Origin: Rhabdophis nuchalis
Taxonomy: Eukaryota; Chordata; Lepidosauria; Squamata; Natricidae
Assembly: GCA_039707465.1 (NCBI GenBank)
Contig: CM077643.1
Coordinates: 317,941,919 to 318,005,918, forward strand
Length of the DNA stretch: 64,000 nt
Direction: 5' to 3'
Positions 35,604 through 46,598 of this stretch are shown piece by piece. Made by a program: the position numbers and the translations under genes. Position 1 is the first letter of the stretch, and every line of letters starts with the position of its first letter. The notes below the pieces were generated by a model. It worked only from the letters and a program-made list of their open reading frames with translations. It was not told the DNA's origin and did not search any database.

Positions 35604-35810
35604 ATACAATACAATACAATACAATACAATACAATACAATACAATAGCAGAGTTGGAAGGGACCTTGTAGGTCTTCTAGTCCAACCCCCTGCGTGGGCAG
35701 GAACCTTATACCATTTCAGACAAATGGCTATCTAACATCTTTTTAAAGACTTCCAGGGTTGGGGCATTCACAACTTCTGGAGGCAAGCTGTTCCAGAGGT
35801 TAATTGTTCT
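35604..35810 (-). mobile_element. CR1 LINE 3' end (outer shell of nest)
   Basis: Minus-strand CR1: (ATACA)n tail at 35606-35645, then the 3' UTR (cagagttggaagggaccttg...ccaaccccctg) and the end of ORF2. It is cut at 35810 by an L1-like element and resumes at 43448. The 18 bp at 35793-35810 recur at 43448-43465 as the L1 target-site duplication. Confidence 0.9.
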
Positions 35811-35929
35811 TTTTTTATTTTATATTGAAAAAGTTTTATTGGTTTTTACAATTTTCCAAAAGGGTAGGGTAAGGGATACAGAAACATTTTAAGAACTTTC
35901 GCGTTGGGATCATTGGCCCTTCCAGGGCT

Positions 35930-36533
35930 TCATAATAAAACATTGAAAAAACATTTTTCAAAAATACTACAAGGTGAAAATAAGTGCATGTTTCCTAAAT
36001 TCTCAATTCTATGCTGGCAGTCGTGTGCAAACATCCAGATATAAAGGTTATACAATGTTAATAAAAAAGCAAAGTTATTTTTTCGATCTAAGTCTCTTGG
36101 CAATTGTATCTTCTTTTTCGCCTCCATGGCCCCCAGCGGGCGGGACCGTGGCCCCCCTGCCCCCCCTGAATCATCCCCCAGGATAGAGGAATGTTTTTTA
36201 AGAAAGGCTTCTGCCTCAACAACTGTTTTAATCCTTACTCTTCCTTCATCCCAGAACACCAACATCCCTTCCCGCATCGCCCACTTAAACCAAATCCCGT
36301 GGTCAAACAATTTTTTGGATAAGAAGGAATACCTCCTTCTCATCCCTCTAATCTTTTTTGGGATCTGCTTCAAGATGGCGACTTCCTTTTGTTGGTAAAT
36401 TAGCGGGCCCCCTCTCTGCGCCTTCAAAATTCCCTCTCTGGTTGACCTTCTAACAAATTTAATATGTATCTCTCTGGGTACTTCATTTATCCTGGCATAT
36501 GTCGAGTTTATTCTGTAGACTAGGTCAATGTCC
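35930..36533 (-). pseudogene. L1 ORF1p, RNA-binding and C-terminal half
   Basis: Continues ORF1 beyond the gypsy insertion: LVYRINSTYARINEVPREIH and FVRRSTREGIL (RNA-recognition-like domain), then LIYQQKEVAILKQIPKKI and FKWAMREGMLVFWDEGRVRI (C-terminal RNA-binding domain), and VVEAEAFLKKH. An unusual tail of about 80 residues follows before the stop near 35930 and may be read-through into former UTR. A G-run at the gypsy insertion site is one base out of frame with the upstream half. No reverse transcriptase follows. Confidence 0.75.
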
Positions 36534-36538
36534 CCCCT

Positions 36539-36917
36539 TGTCAGCCTTCACATAGACTGCTTAGCTGCCATGGAAACGGGGAAGGTGGGGCGCTGGGATT
36601 CAATTGTTATGCTGGTGGTAGATTGGTGGAAGATGATGCCGGCTGGTGTTATCACTGGACTAACGGTCTCACATTCCATGCTGGTGATGACCTGCCCACC
36701 TGATGTCGGAGAAGAACGTATATTGGACACTGCAAGGGGGGGTTAGGGCTCTTGGGATGGGCTTAAGCTTTAATACTCTATGTTCGCGCCTAAACTAGTT
36801 ACTTCCTGCTTCACTATGGTCTGTTGATCTCCGGTACTCAGTAAAAGTAGCCTTATTCATTTCAAACAATGTCTAAGAGTGGTCTTTCTTGAGTATTAGG
36901 AGAAATAGATCGTGACA
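36539..36917 (+). repeat. 5' LTR
   Basis: Starts TGTCAG, ends GTGACA. A TATA-like tttaata at 36769-36775 lies about 26-32 bases upstream of acttcctgctt (36801-36811), which I infer to be the RNA 5' end because it is complementary to the primer-binding site. U3 would then be 36539-36800 and R-U5 36801-36917. By-eye comparison with the 3' LTR gives 9 differences in 379 bp. Confidence 0.95.
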
Positions 36918-36919
36918 TT

Positions 36920-36930
36920 AAGCAGGAAGT
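36920..36930 (+). promoter_or_regulatory. Self-priming primer-binding site
   Basis: Two bases after the LTR lies aagcaggaagt, the exact reverse complement of acttcctgctt inside the LTR (36801-36811). It does not begin TGG, as a tRNA primer-binding site would. This matches the Tf1/Sushi mechanism, in which the 5' end of the element's own RNA folds back to prime reverse transcription. Confidence 0.8.
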
Positions 36931-36948
36931 CACAAAAAATCACTCCTG

Positions 36949-38465
36949 ATGTCGGATCCTGCTAAAGAGGAGCTTCCACTTGTGGAGGTTCTGCCTGCCA
37001 TCGATATGGGAGAAACTGCATCAAATATCCCTGCTCCAAAAGAGGATCCGAGGTCAGTGTTGGATTGTTTAGCCGGCCTAGATTTAAACCTGACAGCCGA
37101 AGATACAACAAAACCCCACCGTTGGTCTGAGGGAGTGGGAATGACGGGGGGCATAAGCTCAGGGGTTACCACCACCAGACGCCGCCTTTCCCCCAAGCGA
37201 TTCATTCCGGAGCTTTTAAGGGAAGAAAGGGAGTTGAAGGAGATGGCCCATGAACTGCTCCGCCAGGCAAGCGAGAAGAGGGAAGCCCTGAATAACCTTT
37301 TGGAGGGGGGGCATCGTCGGGAATGCAAACAGTTAAAAGAAGCAGCCGCCCGGGAAAGCAGAGGCACAACCCCTCCCCCCCTTCCAACAGCCAGCAGAGA
37401 TTTACAGAGGGAAAACCGTCCCGCCCCCCCCCCTCGCCGGCCTGCAAAACTCCCTCCCCTGGGCGTTAAGTTCGACGGTGACAGCGAAAATTTAGCATCT
37501 TTTCTGCTCCACGTAAATAATTTTGTGCAGCATTACGCAGATGACTATGAAGATGAGGTCAAAATTATAATTGTTTCTATGGCTTTGGAAAACAAAGCTT
37601 CCAGATGGCTGGTTTCTTTGCATAATAGCCACTCACCCGTGTTGCGGGATTTTGAACGCTTTATGACTGCTCTTAGAAGACGTTTTGAAGACCCCCGAGT
37701 TGAAAGGAAAGCTAGAATGAGAATGAGAAATTTACGCCAGGGGAGTATGTCTGTGCAAGAATACACGCAAATTTTTCAAGAGCTGTCGGTGTTTATGGTC
37801 GGTTATAGTGACAGGGCTCTGATGGATCTCTATACAGAGGGACTTGATAAAGACATTTATCAGATATGCATAAACAGATTCCGTCCCGAATCCTTAGATG
37901 ATTGGATAGATTTGGCGGGAGATGTGGAACTGGACCAGGCCCACTTACATGATCCGGTCCGTTTTGAAAAGAAGAAGCCATTGGGAAGCCCCAGGCCTCG
38001 GTCCCCTGATAAAGATTCCCACATGCAGAGGGGGGGGCGAAGATCAACTCCAGCGCGCCCAGGCTCTTGTTATCGTTGTGGAAAGGAGGGGCACTGGGCG
38101 AACAACTGCAGGTCAAGACAGCCTCCACGCCCACATTCCTCTTCCGAAGTTAGAAGGCCTGCAAAAGCTCCGAACGTGCGCAGTAAGCCTGCGATGAGTG
38201 GGGTGGAGCCTCTAGACCTCTCCGTTGACCAGCCCGAGACCCAGCCCGACGATTGGGAGGGGGACTCTGACGACAATTTGGTAAGTCGCCACTCCGGGCC
38301 CCTTTATATTCAATTAAAGCTTTTGGCTCCATCTAGTGGTCGTACTTGCAATGTACAAGCCCTCATTGATTCTGGTTGTTCTCGCTGTCTGATCAGCCAA
38401 GATCTTGTCTACGCCATGAGGTTTCATTTGAAGAATTTAAAAAACCCCCATAGCATTTTGCCAGA
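36949..38465 (+). pseudogene. Chromovirus gag and start of protease (frameshifted)
   Basis: ATG at 36949, 31 bases after the LTR. Contains a charged N-terminal region and a capsid-like gag domain (about residues 165-335; LPPLGVKFDGDSENLASFLL, MRNLRQGSMSVQEYTQIF). A CCHC zinc knuckle (CYRCGKEGHWANNC, Cys374-Cys387) binds the RNA genome. The aspartic protease active site DSG follows at residues 474-476 (ALIDSGCSRCLIS). Gag and protease share one frame, as in Sushi-like elements. A frameshift near 38450-38470 throws the frame into a spurious stop at 38535. Confidence 0.9.
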
Positions 38466-40535
38466 TGGATGGTTCTGTGGCGGGTGGAATTCCTGCATCT
38501 TTTGTTACCGAACCACTTCAAGTTTCTATTGGTGAAACTCATAATGAAACCATTAATTTCATCGTAGCTGCCATAGCTGATAATGCTGTCATTTTGGGAG
38601 TCAACTGGCTACGTAAATGGAATCCTCTTATTGATTGGAAAGAGGGATGGGTGTGAATACCTTTATTGCTACCTGAAAATAACTTTATACTTTCAAAGCA
38701 CCAGCATGATTCTCCCCTTGACGTAACTCCTATCACTGAACCCGCTGGTCCCATATTAGCTCTTTCTCCTTCGGAAATCATCCCTGGTGAGGAGAAAATT
38801 CCTGAAGAATATTGGGACCTTAAAGACGCTTTTAGTGAAAAGTCTTGTGACTCACTTCCTCCTCATAGGGCTACTGATTGTTCCATTGATTTTCTTCCTG
38901 GAGTGCAGTTACCTAAGCCTCGTCTTTACTCTATGACTCCACGTGAAATGGAGGAGTTGTGAAAATTTATTGACAAAAACTTACAAAGGGGTTTCATTGA
39001 ACCTGCTAGGCCACGTGTGGCCGCACCAGTGATGTTTAGAGAAAAGAAAGATGGCACTCTTCGATTAGTTCAGGACTACTCTTACCTTAACACCATTTGC
39101 GAGCACAATGTCTACCCACTTCCGCTTATGAAGGACATGCTTGCCCACCTGGCTACTGGCAAAAGTTTTACTAAACTGGACTTACGTGAAGCTTATTATA
39201 GAGTGAGAATTAAAGAGGGTGACGAATGGAAAACTGCTTTCAACTGTCCCCTTGGATGTTTCCAGTTTAAGGTTTTACCATTTGGTCTTCAGGGTGCTCC
39301 TTCTGTGTTTATGCAACTGATCAATGAGGTCCTCCACGAGCACTTATATAAGGGAGTTTTAGTTTATATTGACGACATCGTCGTGTACTCACAAACACGC
39401 GACGAACATGTCAAGCTTGTGCATTCCGTCCTTCAGAAACTCCGCTCCGCCGAACTATACGCCAAATTGTCTAAATGTGAGTTTCACCAGGAGAAGATTG
39501 ATTATTTAGGTTATCGTATCTCCTCGGAAGGGATTGAAATGGATCCTGCTAAAGTGAAAGCTGTAACAAAATGGGCCCCTCCCCGCACTCGTAAACAGCG
39601 CCAAAGTTTTCTGGGTTTTGCCAACTTTTACCGCCAATTTATTCCATCATTTGCTAGCATTGCGTTACCCATTACAAATCTTCTCAAAACCAAAGGGGGA
39701 GGTAAACCTCGGCCTGGAACCCCCCTCAACTGGACCATGGAGTGCCAAGCAGCTTTCGAGAAACTTAAACGTCTGTTTGCGGCTGAGCCTGTTCTGAAGC
39801 ATCCCGACGTCAACTCCCCGTTCGTGGTTCAGGCGGATGCCAGCGATGTCGCTGTGGGAGCGGTCTTGCTACAACTCAACAACCGTGGCCAACTACAACC
39901 ATGTGCCTACACCTCTCGTAAACTGTCCGCTACCGAGCGTGGATGGGCCATTTGGGAGAAGGAAGCATTTGCTGTTCGTTGGGCCCTCATGACTTGGCGT
40001 CATTTTCTCGAGGGCGCACCTCATCCGTTTGAAGTCTGGACGGACCATAAAAATCTAGAAGCTCTCACTTCCTCCCGCAAGCTTTCCCCAAGACAACTAC
40101 GCTGGGCACACTACTTCCATCGTTTCAACTTCCGACTCAAATATATCCCTGGTGGGAAGAATTTCATGGCTGATGCCCTCTCCAGACTGCCCCAATATGA
40201 TGTTTCTAAACTTACAGTTGTGCAACCCATGATGCCGCTCGCGTTACCTGCTTCTCCTGCGTCTACCAGAGGCCATTCTATTCTCCAGATTGCTCCGCCG
40301 GCTGAGCTCATTGCTCGCATTAAATCTGAATTGCTTACTGATGAATGGTATTCTGCACATTCAGGTGACTGCACTATTAGGGATAATCTCCCTTGGGTTG
40401 GCTCTAAGATTTATGTCCCTGCTACCATACGACCTTTTGTATTGCAGCGGGCACACGACTCACGTTTAGCGGGACATTTCGGATTCGTAAAGACTGTACA
40501 CCTAGTTAAGCGCCAATTCTGGTGGCCTTCGCTCA
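38465..40535 (+). pseudogene. Chromovirus protease end, reverse transcriptase and RNase H
   Basis: One frame interrupted by TGA at 38654-38656 and 38960-38962. Upstream pieces carry the protease end (AVILGVNWLRKWNP) and the RT connection. From 39017 the frame is open: FREKKDGTLRLVQDYS, the metal-binding FTKLDLREAYYRV (Asp55 of that segment), LPFGLQGAPSVFMQL, and catalytic YIDD (117-120). RNase H follows (QADASDVAVGAVLLQ; WTDHKNLEAL; NFMADALSRL). The segment then enters the integrase zinc region (HDSRLAGHFGFVKTVH). Both stops are TGA and could be CGA codons lost by CpG decay. The frame is lost near 40535. Confidence 0.92.
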
Positions 40536-41706
40536 AGAAGATGTGGAATCATACATTGCCAGTTGTCCTGTTTGTGCTGCTTCGAAACGTACCTCTGGTA
40601 AGCCCCATGGCCTTCTCCAATCTGTGGCAAGGCCGGAGGCTTCTTGGAAGGAGATCTCGATGGACTTTATTGTTGACCTTCCAACCAGCCAAGGCTATAC
40701 CGTCATTTGGGTTGTTACGGATCTTTTCTCCAAGCAAGTTCACTTTGTACCTTGTTCGAAGATTCCATCTTCCAAATCGTTGGCCAAGTTATTCCTGAAC
40801 CATATTTATCGCTTTCATGGTGTGCCTAAGCGTATCATTTCGGATAGAGGTACTCAATTTACGTCTCTCTTTTGGAAGGAATTTTTGAAATTGATAGGCT
40901 CCGCCCAGGGTTTAAGCTCCTCCTACCATCCCCAGACGAACGGTTCTTGTGAGCGGGCTAATTCCGTTTTGGAACAATACCTTCGTTGTTTCATTAATTT
41001 TCAACAAGATGATTGGGCTGATCTCCTGCTACATGCCGAAGTGGCTTATAATAACTCTGTTCATTCTAGTACAAATATGACCCCTTTTAGGATTATCTAT
41101 GGTCAGGACTTTGTACCCATCCCTGAATTACCTCACGACTCGCCTACAGTTCCCTCCTTGGGTGAATGGTCCACCAGGTTGTCTTCAGTTTGGCCTATCT
41201 TAAGAAAAACTTTGGATGATGCACATCAATCGCATAAGTTGTATGCTGATAGGAAACGGGCAGCTCCTCCGGCCTACAAAGTTGGTGATAGAGTATACGT
41301 CTCTACTAAGCATTTGGACAGCCCGCAAAAGTGCAAGAAACTGGGTCCCAAATTTGTTGGTCCATTCACTATAACTAAGATAATCAGTTCGGTGTCTGTC
41401 CGTTTGGATCTCCCAAAAACCTACCGTCGTTTGTACCCGGTATTCCATGTTCACCTATTAAAGCCTGAACGCACCTCGCATCTCCGCAAACCCTCTCCTG
41501 ATGCCCCTGCACCAATGATGGTTGACGGTCACCAGCATTATGAAGTTCGTGACATTTTGGACTCCAGAGTCCGTAGAAATAAAACTCAGTTCTTAGTCAT
41601 GTGGAAAGACTTTCCTCCTTCTCACAATGAATGGGTGGATAAAGAGCATCTCAAGGCCCTGAAGCTTATACGCCAGTTTTATGCCAAATATCCACACAAA
41701 CCTTGA
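40536..41706 (+). pseudogene. Chromovirus integrase with chromodomain
   Basis: In the frame that is open from 40522 to 41706 (394 codons): the two zinc-binding Cys (CPVC, residues 15-18) whose His partners lie before the frameshift. The catalytic triad is Asp48 (SMDFIVDLP), Asp108 (ISDRGTQFT) and Glu144 (SCERANSVLEQ), a DD35E spacing. The C-terminal GPF/Y-type region (LGPKFVGPFTITKI) follows, then a chromodomain from about residue 337 (YEVRDILDSR, FLVMWKDFPPSHNEWV). The chromodomain is the hallmark of chromoviruses and is thought to steer integration to marked chromatin. This part is open after the upstream frameshift. Confidence 0.93.
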
Positions 41707-41819
41707 CCCTTTCCCCCTCTCCTTTGTGTTGTTTTGTCTCTTTTTGTCTGTTTTACAGGTCTAGCATCTCGCTCTGAGAAGCGTCCGGGATTTCTGCCTG
41801 CTCCTGGAGGAGGTCCGGA

Positions 41820-42198
41820 TGTCAGCCTTCGCATAGACTGCTTAGCTGCCATGGAAACGGGGAGGGTGGGGTGCTGGGATTCAATTGTTATGCTGGTGGT
41901 AGATTGGTGGAAGATGATGCCAGCTGGTGTTATCTCTGGACTAACGGTCTCACATTCCATGCTGGTGATGACCTGTTCACCTGATGTCAGAGAAGAACGT
42001 ATATTGGACACTGCAAGGGGGGGTTAGGGCTCTTGGGATGGGCTTAAGCTTTAATACTCTATGTTCGCGCCTAAACTAGTTACTTCCTGCTTCACTATGG
42101 TCTGTTGATCTCCGGTACTCAGTAAAAGTAGCCTTATTCATTTCAAACAATGTCTAAGAGTGGTTTTTCTTGAGTATTAGGAGAAATAGATCGTGACA
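41820..42198 (+). repeat. 3' LTR
   Basis: 379 bp, same length as the 5' LTR, TGTCAG...GTGACA. Preceded by a short purine-rich stretch (ggaggaggtccgga, 41806-41819), a plausible polypurine tract for plus-strand priming. Confidence 0.95.
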
Positions 42199-42203
42199 CC
42201 CCT

Positions 42204-42586
42204 GATCTCATCTTTAGGTTTATGTAAATAGTCTGCTAATATTGTACTCATGAGTTCAGGAAGACATTCACCAGGTTCTTCAGAAATGTTCTGAAATCTT
42301 AAAAAATATGACATCCTTTCAAAATCCATCCTAGACATATGCCCAATCAGTTCTCCAACCTCACTGTTAACATTTTTAAGCTCTCCCTTTGCCCCAACCA
42401 GCCCCTTTCCAGCTCCTCAGTCTTCTGTGTGTTCTCCAGCACTTGCTTCCTTGTTTCCAAAAGATCCTTCTTGAAGCTGCTATTATCTTCTCTCAAAGCT
42501 TTAATTTCCTGCACCAAAGCTTGTAACACTGATTCCATTGATGTCATTCTTTGTTCCAATCCTGCCAATTCTGATTTTGATGCCAT
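42204..42586 (-). pseudogene. L1 ORF1p, N-terminal half
   Basis: Starts at an ATG (42586) with MASKSELAGLEQRMTSMES and a heptad-rich segment (LQALVQEIKALREDN, LLETRKQVLENTQKTEELE), a coiled coil that in L1 ORF1p drives trimerisation. The first frame stops near 42347; a shifted frame continues with MDFERMSYFLRFQNISEE and LMSTILADYL, the start of the RNA-recognition-like domain. The chromovirus interrupts it at 42204. ORF1p binds L1 RNA and acts as a chaperone in the ribonucleoprotein. Confidence 0.75.
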
Positions 42587-43447
42587 GGTAAGCTGTTAAA
42601 GTCAGTGCCACTAAGATGGCGTTTTTTGGGTGGGGCCGTTGAGGCAGGTCAGGAGAAAACAGTTCAAATGAGAGTTGTAAAAAGTTCAAGACCCAGAAGA
42701 GAAACACTTTTCACAGTCAATAATTATAGCAGAGAAGGCACTCCAGGGAAGGAATCAATTAATCCAGAAATTTCTTCATTAGTAGAGAGAGGGAGTCCAA
42801 ATCACAAAGAGATGTTGGTAATTTTCCATAAGTAAGACTAATCATTCAGGAACAAAGGGCAGCCATCCTCCACCGCCCAGTCTGAGAGCCAGCAGGAGAA
42901 AGTAACAAAAGAAAAATTGTTTCAAGCCAGCCGGACTTAGATACATTGTAAAGAAACAAGCCGCAAAACACTTTCACTTGCTCCAAAGCAGTCCGGATGC
43001 GAAATGTCCGCTTCCTCGCAACGAGGAGCCATTTCTAAGCGCCGCTTTAAATCCGAGGGGGGGTTTTAACAAACAAACACCCCCCTCTACGTTCTTTCAG
43101 TCCAGGCTGTCAGCACAAATAAGGCTAAAATCACTCACTCTTCACCTCGTTGCCAAAGCCCTGGGAAGCCTTCCGACCCGAACACTCAGCTCTTTTCAAA
43201 TTCGTCGTTTGTTGCCGTCCTCCATTGGCGAAGGGAAACCCCCCCGCAGCATGTCTCCTCTCGCCTAGGCCGAAGACAAGGGCCGTTTTCCCGCCACCGC
43301 TGGGATAAACAGACCCAGGCAAGCCAGCCCTACGGAAGGCCCCCCAAAAGGGGGTGCCTCGCCCCCATTGGGGGGCAGAAAAAAGAACAAAACGGCGGAC
43401 GAGTCCCAAGACTCGTCCGTCGCCTCTGGAAGGCGGAACTGGAAGTC
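42587..43447 (-). promoter_or_regulatory. L1-like 5' UTR
   Basis: The leader upstream of the ORF1 ATG, CpG-rich toward 43447 (gacgagtcttgggactcgtcc, gccccccaatgggggcgagg on the minus strand). Its presence to the exact duplication edge at 43448 indicates a 5'-complete insertion, presumably with an internal promoter as in other L1s. Confidence 0.65.
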
Positions 43448-43730
43448 CCAGAGGTTAATTGTTCTAACTGTCAGGAAATTTCTCCTTAGTTCTAAGTTGC
43501 TCCTCTCCTTGATTAGTTTCCACCCATTGCTTCTTGTCCTGCCCCCAGGTGCCTTGGAGAATAGTTTGACTCCCTCTTCTTTGTGGCACCCTCTGAGATA
43601 TCGGAACACTGCTATCATGTCTCCCCTGGTCCTTCTCTTCATCAAACTAGACATACCCAGCTCCTGCAGCCGTTCTTCATATGTTTTAGTCTCCAGTCCC
43701 CTAATCATCTTGGTTGCTCTTCTCTGCAAC
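43448..43730 (-). mobile_element. CR1 LINE, ORF2 C-terminal part (outer shell)
   Basis: Continues the CR1 interrupted at 35810. The minus-strand frame reads MLQRRATKMIRGLETKTYEE, LGMSSLMKRRTRGDMIAVFR, RSNLELRRNFLTVRTINLW, the conserved end of CR1 ORF2. 5' truncated. Confidence 0.88.
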
Positions 43731-43768
43731 ATAGATACATAACTCAGATACATAACTCAGATACATAA
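43731..43768. repeat. 13-bp tandem triplet
   Basis: actcagatacata repeated about three times at the 5' edge of the CR1 fragment. Confidence 0.85.
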
Positions 43769-43769
43769 C

Positions 43770-44782
43770 AGTGGGGTATGTCACAACAGTTTTAATTATG
43801 CAGAAAAGATCTCTCTTTTAAAATTCATGATAGGGCTATGCATGGTTGAAAAGGATACTTTTTAGTCAGGTAGAACAATAACAAGAAGATGCCTACGTAG
43901 TCCTCTTAGTCATTCACGTCGTTTTCAGGTATCTTAAGATTGTTTAAGACATTAGTTAAGTTGTTGAAGTCATCATCTGACTTAACATGAGGGGCATTGC
44001 TATGCGTAGCCTTCTGATATCAAAAAAATACCCTTCTGATATCAGAAGATAAAATGATAAAGTACAAAGCATTATAAAATACAGAATGTTCAGGTTAAAC
44101 TCCATTTGTAATACACACATTTGCCTCAGTCAAGTAGAAAGGAAAGATTAGTCTAATTATTGCATTAAAACAGTATCGAAGGGGAGGGAGGCTAAATTAC
44201 TCCCTTTCTTTCCCTTCCCAGCTTCAATCATTTGAGGTCCTTTTTCTGAAGTATCTTAGCTACAATGATAATGCAGACCATAGTGGCTGATAGAAAGTGA
44301 GTTAAGAGAGTAATGAGGTGGTCCAACTCCCTAGACCCCAATCACCTTAGATGTTACATGGAAAGAATAAATGAGTTAATAACAGAAACAACTGCTCCAT
44401 TATGCCTAATATGACCCTTAGCTAGCTCATTTATGTAAAATCAGAAGAAGTGTTGCACGATATACTTGCAAAACAAGATTAACTTGATAGTAATCTTGAT
44501 TTAGATTGTAGGATCTGCCTCCTTATGTCCACATAAAATATCTTTTCTCTTTTATATACAGCTTCAAAGCAAAACAAAATGAGTGAATTAAGGTAAGGAA
44601 GGGAAAATGTTTCAAGATGATATGGAGAGAGAATCTTAATAGGAAGTTGTTAAAGTACAATGCACCCTTTGTATAGGAATGATACTGTAATGGCCATAAA
44701 AGCCATTCTATCTAGAACAAGAAGCAATACAATTGAAAATATATCATGTTGATAGCGTTTCAATAGTTTCAATAGATGCATT
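43770..44782. other. No gene recognised
   Basis: AT-rich DNA with no recognisable coding or repeat signature. Confidence 0.5.
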
Positions 44783-45838
44783 GATATGAAGCCGTTGGGT
44801 GAGATCATCCATGGTTTCGGGGTAGAGTTCCATCAGTACGCTGATGATACTCAGCTGTACATCTCTACCCCGGGCCACCCCAACGATGCCGTGGAAGTGA
44901 TGTCCCGGTGTCTGGAGGCCGTGCGAGTCTGGATGGGGAGAAACAGGCTCCGACTCAACCCATCCAAGACCGAGTGGCTGTGGCTTCCGGCGTCACGATA
45001 TAGCCAGCTGGTGCTATCGCTGGCTATTGGGGGCGAGTCACTGGCCCCTATAGAGAGGGCTCGCAACTTGGGTGCCCTCCTGGATTCTCGGCTGTCTCTA
45101 GAAGATCATATGACAGCCATGGCCAGGGGGGCTTTTTATCGGGTTCTCCTGATACGCCAGTTGCGCCCCTTTCTGGATCGTGACGCTTTACGCACGGTCA
45201 CCCAAGCCCTCGTCATTTCCCGTCTGGACTACTGCAACGCTCTCTACATGGGGCTTCCCTTGAGGTGCACCCGGAGACTCCAGTTAGTTCAGAATGCGGC
45301 TGCGTGGGGGATTCTGGGAGCGTCTAGATGCTCCCATGTGACACCTCTCCTGCGCGAGCTGCACTGGCTGCCTGTGGCTTTCCGAGTGCGCTTCAAGGTA
45401 TTAGTAACCACCTTCAAAGTGCTCCATGGCAAGGGACCTGGTTATCTGCAAGACCACTACCAAATACCTCCCACCGACCAGTCCGCTCTCACAGAGAGGG
45501 CCTCCTCAGGTGCCGTCGGCCAGGCAATGCCGGCTGGCGACCCCTAGGGGGAGAGCCTTCTCTGTGGCAGCTCCTGCCCTCTAGAATGACCTGCCCCCTG
45601 ACCTACGGACAATCACGGACTTGCGCCAGTTCCGTCGAGCCTTGAAGACCCATTTGTTTCATGTGGCCGGCCTGGCGTAGTTTTAAAAATTGTTTTAGTA
45701 AGGGTTTTTAACAGGATTTTAGTCAGGCTAGCTATTTAATAGATTTTTAACTGTATTTTATGTTTTATATCATTGTCTTTTATTAGTGCCTGTACACCAT
45801 CCTGAGTCCCGGAAGGGAGAAAGGCAGTATAAAAATTT
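44783..45838 (+). mobile_element. 5'-truncated L2 LINE, RT C-terminal part (frameshifted)
   Basis: Open from MKPLGEIIHGFGVEFHQYADD (44786), so truncation lies just before the catalytic YADD. It continues through SRLDYCNALYMGLP and LRELHWLPVAFRVRF, then breaks near 45470-45545, where another frame carries the end (SHREGLL..., LPSRMTCPL). The 3' UTR (catcctgagtcccggaagg...aaggcagtataaaaattt) runs into the TTA microsatellite. Confidence 0.88.
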
Positions 45839-45990
<152 letters not shown>

Positions 45991-46598
45991 TCTTTATATT
46001 CTGCAAGAGTTATTTATCACTTGTCTATCATCATTCAGACAGAGTCCATGAAAATGTTAACTTGGGTTCAGAAAAAAATAAATCTCAAATGCAGATAGCT
46101 CCCTTTTTGTGAGTCATATAGTTTTTGTAGCAGTTGAGATTAAAATAAATTGAGTTAGGGAATGAGGCAGACGGAGGAAAGAGAGGGAAAATATCCCATG
46201 AAAGAATAATTTATTCTATTTATGGGATCTGGAATTGTAGCCACTAATCAGTGGCAGTGTTTCTGGTCCAAAATTGGTACAGATAGTAACTACTGTCCTT
46301 GACCATTCTGACTATGGCAGTGTATGAAAACATAATATGACTGTCAAGATGTGGCTCTTTTTGTTAAGATGGACCAGACAGTAGTTTTTTGTTGTTTTTT
46401 TCTGAGAAACTGACTGTCTACAGTCCACTAATGGCAATCAAGCTAATATTCAAAGCAGAGATTCTGGTTTATGTCCCCTCCCCATTTTGTTCTTACTATG
46501 TTCTTACTGTGAAGAGGAAACATGACTGGGCCCACATCAACTAGTGACCTTCGTCAAGTTTTGGATCTGGTTTGCCCAGTTTACTTGCCTAATCAATA

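Larger units (their letters stand above)
36539..42198 (+). mobile_element. Ty3/gypsy chromovirus LTR retrotransposon
   Basis: Complete 5660-bp provirus-like element with two 379-bp LTRs and a perfect 5-bp target-site duplication cccct (36534-36538 and 42199-42203), inserted in the L1 ORF1. Order: LTR, primer-binding site, gag, protease, reverse transcriptase, RNase H, integrase with C-terminal chromodomain, LTR. This is the vertebrate chromovirus arrangement (Sushi-like group). There is no envelope gene. The coding region is inactivated by two frameshifts and two in-frame TGA codons. Confidence 0.95.
35811..43447 (-). mobile_element. L1-like ORF1-only (HAL1-like) element, split by chromovirus
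   Basis: Minus-strand L1-type insertion in CR1: poly(A) side at 35811 (complement of aaataaaaaaa), GC-rich 5' end at 43447, and an 18-bp target-site duplication (35793-35810 and 43448-43465). Removing the gypsy element (36539-42203) leaves about 2.0 kb: a 5' UTR of about 860 bp, an ORF1 coding region, and a short 3' UTR with a polyadenylation-type aataaaac near the end. There is no ORF2. The architecture resembles mammalian HAL1 (half-L1) elements, which are thought to use L1 ORF2 in trans. Confidence 0.8.

Noticed and set aside
36949..41706. Endogenous retrovirus with envelope
   Set aside because: Chromodomain after the integrase, self-priming site and absence of any envelope frame before the 3' LTR identify a Ty3/gypsy chromovirus, not a retrovirus.
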